From Schizochytrium sp. TIO01 (lineage: Eukaryota; Sar; Bigyra; Thraustochytrida; Thraustochytriidae), in the NCBI GenBank assembly GCA_004764695.1, contig SMSO01000037.1, positions 418,247 to 482,246 of the forward strand: DNA of 64,000 bases, written 5' to 3'. Both the position numbers and the translations under genes were made by a program. Shown one piece after another: positions 58,258 to 64,000 of this stretch (its first letter is position 1; each line of letters starts with the position of its first letter). The notes under the pieces were generated by a model that worked only from the letters and a program-made list of their open reading frames with translations, was not told the DNA's origin and did not search any database.

Positions 58258-58940
58258 GTGGAGCAAGGAGAGAAGAAGATCTACAAAGGTGTGAATAATA
58301 TGTTTGGGCTTGACTTTGCCTCAGTTGAAGGATTGATTGTGGAATTACGAGAGTTGGTAGTAGCTACATCTATGATCTTAAGTATTAGTAGTTAGATCCT
58401 AGGAAGTCCTACAAAGCATTTTTAGTCTTCTACTTTCAGATCGGGACATGGAAGATCCAGGTCTACCAAACTAGCGGCAACTCCGAAAGTCAAAACAACA
58501 ACTCAGCGCGTAGGAGCGTTCATGGCTCGAGATGGCAACTCGGAGGTCCCTGCTGGACGTGCTTCGAGCCCTACAATAGTCTGTATTTGATTAATAAGGA
58601 GCTCTATCTTAGATTCTGACGGAGTTGAATACAACTTTCAAGCTACTTGATTTGATTGCAAGTGTCCTTGATCGCTCGAACATAATGCACTCGACTGAAC
58701 AGTCCATTAGACATCACGAAGCCTATGCCAGCAACTAAACACAAGAAGTATGTACAGCAAACAGCGGATGTTCTACATTATTGACTCCATACTGATTATT
58801 GGTTACGTTGCGTTGATTCAATCTTCTAATCGAGCTCATAAGCCAATTACAAACCAAGATTCTCGCCAACCTCCATTCATGAATTCATGAGGTAAGATGA
58901 AAAGTAGATAAGCGGCGGGCCTGCTGCTACATTCACCTTG
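58258..58940. other. Coding-like remnants, plus strand
   Basis: The plus strand has a frame ending at 58395 (NMFGLDFASVEGLIVELREL) and others at 58480-58590 (VKTTTQRVGAFMARDGNSEV) and 58640-58735 (LLDLIASVLDRSNIMHSTEQ). They could be exons of one gene or pieces of a dead one. Nothing is recognised. Confidence 0.3.
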
Positions 58941-58949
58941 GAGTGGCTC

Positions 58950-59285
58950 TTACTTGCGTGGTCCAAAGCCCCAGCTTGACATGGAGAAGTCACTCACCAT
59001 GTTCACAGCGACGCGATGTTGGGGAATGTTGGTTTCCTTGTTGATAGCGGCAGTAATGTGATTCAAAGCCTCCGAGAGCTCACCGCCCATACTCTGCAGG
59101 TTAGCCATCGCACAAGGCTCCACAGAACCTGCCATGACAAGACCCTCAGAACATTCTACGTTCACAGTAACCCAAGACGCAGGATGCTTGAATCCCTCTG
59201 CTACAGCCTGTGTCAATGCCAACGCAAGAGCTTGCTTGCGCGCCGGGGTAAGGCTTTCACTCAGGATCACGTTAAGGAAGGGCAT
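58950..59285 (-). CDS. MIF/D-dopachrome tautomerase family protein 2
   Basis: A 111-residue MIF-superfamily protein. Pro2 is present (MPFLNVILSE). EGFKHPASWVTVNVE corresponds to the Lys32 region, although Lys and His are in changed order compared with the GKP of the other copies, so the active-site lysine may be displaced. VEPCAMANLQSMGGELSE keeps the first Cys of the animal CxxC but not the second. HRVAVNMVSDFSMSSWGF holds the conserved Asn but lacks the following Tyr. The end is shorter than in copies 1 and 3. No intron or signal peptide is seen. It is closest to copy 3 (shared EPCAMAN and NMVS motifs), suggesting those two duplicated after copy 1 split off. Confidence 0.93.
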   Translation of the reverse strand: MPFLNVILSESLTPARKQALALALTQAVAEGFKHPASWVTVNVECSEGLVMAGSVEPCAMANLQSMGGELSEALNHITAAINKETNIPQHRVAVNMVSDFSMSSWGFGPRK

Positions 59286-60290
59286 GGTCTTTTGTGTTTT
59301 GTTTGGTCCAAACTAGTTTGAACTACCACGATGTGAGGTGATAGTAGAGTACCGAAATCAGGAACAGGCTTTCCTTGGTATTGGGGGTTAAGGATTTACT
59401 GCCTCTGGGAGAAAGTTTGCTTGGTTTGCCCCCCTTGTCGCTTTGAGCTCTGTAAAAAAGTTAGATATTGTACGACAGAATCGATTCTTTGTCGTTCATT
59501 GACCCGAATATATAAGTATGGTCATCTCTGACCATATAACGTGGTAAGTTATGTTAGTATCAACTATATAGTACTTCAGAGAAATTCTTTGGTTCAAGCG
59601 ATCTCTGAGCTGTCTTGCAAATCTTTTCAGCAAGCTCATCATATTTAAGTCGAAGGCTAGCATAATAAAGACGTTTACATGTTTTCTCTTAAGCCGTTAA
59701 CATGAGCGATCCAACTTCTGCTGTTTCAACGCAACGAAATGCTCATGGATTCACCTTCACTCTGCTCGCCACGGTTTATCTTTGGAACTACATTAGCAAG
59801 ACTTAACCATTTTATGGAACCCGCATAAGTATTGTTGACAGGTTCTTAAAAATCGCAGAACATTATGTTGCAAAGAAGAAAACTATTAACTGAGATTGTG
59901 AACCATCAAATCGAAATATACAGTAGGATTAACCTACTATTGAAGTAATATATAGCCCGGTGTTAAACCTAAATTAGTCTAACTAAACCCACTTCAACTG
60001 ATCTCAGATTCTTCTGCTCAACATTACTGCCTGAATGCTAAAACCTTTAAAACATAGATATCATCCTTTCCTCTTTCCCCTGAGTTCGCCATCCTTGCCA
60101 GACCACCTCTGCACGTTTCACAGAACAATCCAATCTGCAATAGGCTATGGACCCAAGATACGCCAGAAAGATACGAGCGCAACAACTCATTTTCTAGACA
60201 TCTTGAAATCAGAGGAGTTCATAGAGTAAAACATTCAACTTTTCGGAATATAGAACTTTCAATGGAATATACTTTATACAGCCATCAAGA
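59286..60290. other. Spacer upstream of MIF copy 2
   Basis: The right flank of MIF copy 2 should hold its promoter; I see no clear TATA box close to it. The rest is AT-rich. A coding-like frame at 60035-60229 has no recognised family. Confidence 0.4.
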
Positions 60291-60301
60291 AGGTCAATAA
60301 G

Positions 60302-60818
60302 ATGACCCTGAGCGACAAGAACAACAACAAGGATCAAGCTGCAAAGAGTGGGGGTCTTAACGAGAACCTTGTGGAACAACTTCGAAAGTCAGAACAAGAA
60401 TAGTCTCAAGGATCATCCGCCTGACGAGTTGCATAACGAGTTCAAGTTCGACTCTGAAGATGACTTGGACGACGGTATGGATGAAGAACCTCGAGGCAGA
60501 ACAAAGTCTTGATCATCAGCCTCGGCAAGGAATAAGGGTCGCAATCGAGGACGACACGCGCTCAGGCGAGCTCTCAAGCTCTGTATGGTGAACGCTCTTA
60601 ATAAAGATGGAAGCAGCCGAGAATTTTGGTGAGAAATGATGCGAGAGCAGATATATCTCTGTGGGTGCAGTCCTAAGAAAATTGAAGCTGAAACTGATCC
60701 TAAAGGACAACGCCGTTTGAACACTGCACTTTTCCACTTACTCAAAATTCAATCTCATCTCCAATTACTCTCACAGACTCCAAGCGCCTGGGCGGCTGCA
60801 ATGAACCCAAGTGTATGA
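60302..60818 (+). pseudogene. Unidentified decayed gene
   Basis: A plus-strand reading in one frame from 60405 to 60818 is interrupted only by two TGA codons (60508-60510 and 60630-60632). It includes an acidic part (FDSEDDLDDGMDEEPRGRTK), a basic part (NKGRNRGRHALRRALKL) and a helical end (TALFHLLKIQSHLQLLSQTP) closing with TGA at 60818. An N-terminal piece in another frame starts at the ATG at 60302 (MTLSDKNNNKDQAAKSGG). Both internal TGA codons could be CGA-to-TGA changes. No family is recognised. Further coding-like sequence continues to about 61060. Confidence 0.45.
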
Positions 60819-61316
60819 AATTTCCTCTAACCAAGTATGCTTAATATTTGTTGTAATGCCAAATTCGAATTGAGCTCATGATGCGTAAAATGGAGCTGAT
60901 CATTGATACAACGTTCGACTTAGTGTCTTGCGATGATAATGAAAAGTTCATTTCAATGCCTTCCGTTTTAGTAAAGAATGTCAAGCCCAACTCCAAGCTA
61001 TTGACCAGTACAAAGCTTTGATGCTGTAATCGCGAATCAATATCCACTTTTGTGAGGCGCAGTTTCGACTAATTTGGAATCAAGCAAGTTAAGTCATCCA
61101 TGAAATTCATGGGCTATTCTTGTCTTTGCTCATGGTAGTGCAGCAAGGACGAATCAAGTACGACGAAACAAAGATTCCTTTTTGTCTGGCAAACACCTTG
61201 GAGGAGTTTTCATACGATGAGGGGTTTTGAGTAATCGCGAACAGGAACGCGTGTGAAAACGAAGGCAGCAAGTCAATAAGGAGCAAGGAAGGTACAATCA
61301 CAAAGAATTCACAGGC

Positions 61317-61682
61317 TTACTTGTTAGCAGCAGCTGCACGGGCCTCGGCCACAGTGATACCAGAGCGGCCCCACATAGACGCATCAAAGCTAACCATGTT
61401 CATGCTGATGCGGTCCTCCGGAATACTGAGCTCCTTGTGGAGGGCATCCGTAACCGGCTTGAGAGCCTGGCTGAGCTCGCCACCAATGCCCTGAATGTTG
61501 GCCATGGCGCAAGGCTCAGCAGTTCCGGCAGTCATGAGGCCCTCGGCGAACTCTACGTTCACCGTGACAGACGCAGTAGGCTTGCCAAAACCATCGGCAA
61601 TAGCCTGAATCAACGCCTTACCAGCAGCATGCTTGAGCTCGAGGGTGAGCGGGACGTTGGTGAGAACGCTGATAAACGGCAT
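61317..61682 (-). CDS. MIF/D-dopachrome tautomerase family protein 3
   Basis: A 121-residue MIF-superfamily protein with Pro2 (MPFISVLTNVPLTLE), GFGKPTASVTVNVE holding the active-site Lys, AEPCAMANIQGIGGELSQ, and DRISMNMVSFDASMWGRSG with the conserved Asn. The Tyr after the Asn is replaced by Met, and the C-terminus has a helical Ala-rich extension (AEARAAAANK). It has a more C/G-biased codon use than the other copies and is the likely main expressed form (inference). There is no signal peptide. A (CTG)n run lies about 65 bp upstream on the coding strand. Confidence 0.95.
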   Translation of the reverse strand: MPFISVLTNVPLTLELKHAAGKALIQAIADGFGKPTASVTVNVEFAEGLMTAGTAEPCAMANIQGIGGELSQALKPVTDALHKELSIPEDRISMNMVSFDASMWGRSGITVAEARAAAANK

Positions 61683-61745
61683 TTTAGTTGACTACTGAGT
61701 TTCATCCGGACCCGACCGGTCACCATAAGTACTCCCCGTTTCCCG

Positions 61746-61746
<1 letters not shown>

Positions 61747-61790
<44 letters not shown>
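61747..61790. repeat. (CAG)n triplet repeat before MIF copy 3
   Basis: About fourteen CAG/AGC units with one TAG interruption, read as (CTG)n on the coding strand of the MIF gene, 65-108 bp upstream of its ATG. It is therefore likely to be in the 5' UTR or core promoter. Confidence 0.9.
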
Positions 61791-61791
<1 letters not shown>

Positions 61792-63300
61792 CATTTTAGT
61801 AAGAAGCAAAATTGCCCATCATCATCCATCGTGATATCGAGAGCATGCAAAAGCAGGCCACGTGCATATTATGAGAAGGTCAAAGCCGAAAGTTACCCCA
61901 ATAGCGCAAGCACAAACACCCTGTCGTCAGCTCGTCTGCCTTTATGCTTCATTATACATAATCACATACCTTGAGAGTTTTATTCTACGTGCTCCTTATT
62001 GATGATTTGGTGTTCCTGAAGCTTGTCTTTCTTGGTAATCTTTTTCGATCTCTACTATCCCGATTAGCCATATATAGTTCAAACTATAAGAGTACCCTAT
62101 TTACATATTACATGCAAGTAAAATCCCTCGTCTTGAAGCGCTAATTCTACTTTCTCATGGAGCAGGTTTCTCTAGAATGCGGTTACATAGTTGCTGTGTA
62201 AGTCTTGCGCCAGACTATCTCCCATATACCATCCTAGACACAAAAAGCCACAAGATAGTCAATACAAGGATTGCACAAAGTTGTTGCTAACAGCTGAATA
62301 ACAGCGCTCTTTCCGATTCTGATCAAAATAATTACAACATACAAAAGCGATTATTTGTTTTCGAAAAGCAAGTGCTTCATGCCTTTGGCAAGCGGTTACC
62401 TTTGGAATTTTCAGACAGGGTTAATTACAAAAGACTCTATGGCGACGTCTGATTTCGTGATGCGATGAGATCGTTACCTCGCATAGAATGATTAAGATAA
62501 TGTCATTGATTGCACACTTGTGAAAAGGTTGTTGAGCAAGCACAGTCACCAAGTAGCACTGTTTTTCATGTTAGCCTTCCGTACATGGCAATTTGACCGC
62601 TAAGGTATACATTTCCTGCCTGCATTGTTTCTATCTTTTCTCTTTTCTGTTTGTCTTCATCTTGCTCTAGTTAAGTGTTTTAAAATACTTGCCAAACAAA
62701 ACTACGCTGTACTATCTATATTTATGAATATGATTGAGTTGTCTGTTACGCAGATTTTGGTGTTGCGAAAAGTACTTTTTATACGTCGTCACAGAAAAAA
62801 AAATAAAAATATATAAATACCCAGGCATATTTTTTTTATTCAATCCCCCCAAACCGTGAAACGGAGTTCACAGCTATTGTGAGGTGCTGCGGTAGAAATT
62901 TACTCAGCCAGCTTCCTTAACGCCTCTTCTCAGACGCGATTGATGAGGCGCGTCAACTCTGGTACTCACATGGCTGTACATTATACATGATGCACAAAGT
63001 AGCAAACACAAGTACACACCTTGAGAACTGATTTGGGGACTCGGGCGCGGAATCCAAGGTCCCAGGATTCGCCGCGCGAGGTAAAGAACGCGCATGGCCG
63101 TGCTTTAAAGGCAAGTGAAGAAGGAGGCGATCCAGAGAAAATATTTTACTCGCTTGAAAGTTGATAGTTGACTTTGCGCAGGCACTTTTGAGGAAACTAT
63201 ATGTACAACAAGAATAGAAGGCATAAAGCAAAGCAAACTATTGTGCGAGAACCCAAGGTTCTACTTTAGAGTTCAAGCTCTAGCCTAGTGACGAAGGTAG
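61791..63300. other. Spacer between MIF copy 3 and the last gene
   Basis: AT-rich sequence without recognisable genes. A hydrophobic frame at 62625-62816 starts at a non-ATG codon. A/T-runs occur near 62795-62840. Confidence 0.45.
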
Positions 63301-63399
63301 TTCTCAGAACCTGAACGTGCAGTAGTCAACGCTATCGCGGCAAGGCTAAGGATCCCGCCAGCCACCTGGCTTGGTGGCCAGTGGCCTGCGGTCAACACC

Positions 63400-64000
63400 A
63401 TGGTGTACTTTGTCTATTCAAGCGAATATGAAATGGAGCCCGGTGCTGACTTCTTGCACTCGCTCTCGATTGCAGAGAATGGTCTCTATCAGCAGGAGTT
63501 CGCAGATCGCCCAAAAACCGAAAATCGAAGTAGAAGCCATGGACAGATGCGCCAAGGACGTCGATCTCCACCGAGAGCTCCACGAGCACCTCGAAATGCA
63601 GGGCCTGCAAACTCACAGGAAGAACACCAACACATTGGCCGCTCTAACAAGGTCAGTTTGAACAAAGGCTCGGGCATGTCAAGGCGCCCGAATACTAGTC
63701 AATCACTGAGGAGGACAAACAGAAGTGGACATGAATCATCGGTGGCAAGTCTACCCTCACCTGTCGCCAGAGGCTCTGTTGGCCAGAGCTCCCGACGTGA
63801 GGCTTGGCCCCTAGATCGACAAGGTCAGCGAACTCGACGGCGGTCCCCGTCACCTCATCGAGCAAAATCACCAAATGGGCGGCACGTGGAAGGCGCTTTG
63901 TCGCCCAAGTATATTCCAGCTGCAACTAGCTATCAAGAGTTGAGTATTTCTGATCGTCGCCTTGGCAATGAGGCAATCAAGACTATTTTGGATCGTGGCC
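63400..64000 (+). CDS. 5' part of an Arg/Ser-rich protein, runs off the window
   Basis: An ATG at 63400 in an excellent context (CAACACCATGG) opens a frame that stays open for 200 codons to the last base of the window. It is the first ATG after an in-frame TAG at 63298. The N-terminus MVYFVYSSEYEMEPGADF is acidic and aromatic. From about residue 37 the protein becomes basic and low in complexity with Arg-Ser and Ser-Pro pairs (TENRSRSHGQMRQGRRSPPR, then RTRRRSPSPHRAKSP). The last 40 residues look more ordered (PAATSYQELSISDRRLGNEA), suggesting a domain beyond the edge. The RS-rich part resembles linkers of RNA-processing proteins, but no domain proves that. Confidence 0.7.
   Translation, partial: MVYFVYSSEYEMEPGADFLHSLSIAENGLYQQEFADRPKTENRSRSHGQMRQGRRSPPRAPRAPRNAGPANSQEEHQHIGRSNKVSLNKGSGMSRRPNTSQSLRRTNRSGHESSVASLPSPVARGSVGQSSRREAWPLDRQGQRTRRRSPSPHRAKSPNGRHVEGALSPKYIPAATSYQELSISDRRLGNEAIKTILDRG

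Noticed and set aside
59016-59321. Plus-strand frames opposite MIF copies 2 and 3 (also 61437-61691).
   Set aside because: They are antisense shadows of clearly recognisable MIF genes.

Overview
The window looks like nuclear DNA of a single-celled eukaryote. The intact genes are single reading frames, most starting at an ATG in a eukaryotic-type context, with no Shine-Dalgarno sites or operons. Two encode mitochondrial proteins with presequences. Other families seen are eukaryote-typical: phosphohistidine phosphatase, MIF tautomerases, a WDR83-like WD40 protein, a Ty1/Copia retroelement and a Crinkler-type nuclease-kinase. A strong C/G-ending codon bias in the chaperone gene, single-exon genes and a Crinkler-type remnant would fit a stramenopile such as a thraustochytrid. 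That placement is a low-confidence guess; no rRNA or organellar marker is present to test it.

Layout. 1-16.4 kb: a gene-free stretch full of tri- to pentanucleotide microsatellites and small minisatellites. 16.4-23.6 kb: AT-richer DNA with almost no microsatellites, holding a decayed minus-strand Copia element (clear RT and RNase H at 20.6-22.0 kb). 23.6-24.3 kb: a PHPT1/Janus phosphohistidine phosphatase. 24.3-34.1 kb: no recognised gene; microsatellites resume near 26.7 kb. 34.1-36.7 kb: a 443-nt uninterrupted purine run followed by mitochondrial Hsp70. 37.6-40.9 kb: decayed insert-like DNA with an EGF-like fragment, a broken PD-(D/E)XK nuclease-kinase gene and an unidentified minus-strand pseudogene. 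42.2-43.0 kb: the Hsp70 co-chaperone HscB/Jac1 on the minus strand. 43-52.3 kb: a second microsatellite-rich gene desert. 52.4-62.8 kb: three minus-strand MIF-family genes spread among decayed genes, including a WDR83/MORG1-like pseudogene. 63.4-64 kb: the 5' part of an open frame that runs off the window.

Genes working together. Mitochondrial Hsp70 and HscB are partners in iron-sulfur cluster transfer from the scaffold protein. They lie 5.5 kb apart and convergent, with the broken nuclease-kinase between them. The three MIF genes look like a local family expansion. The rest of the window is dominated by decay (frameshifts, in-frame stops) and simple-sequence expansion. Frames were read by eye, so family calls rest on motif recognition, not database searches.
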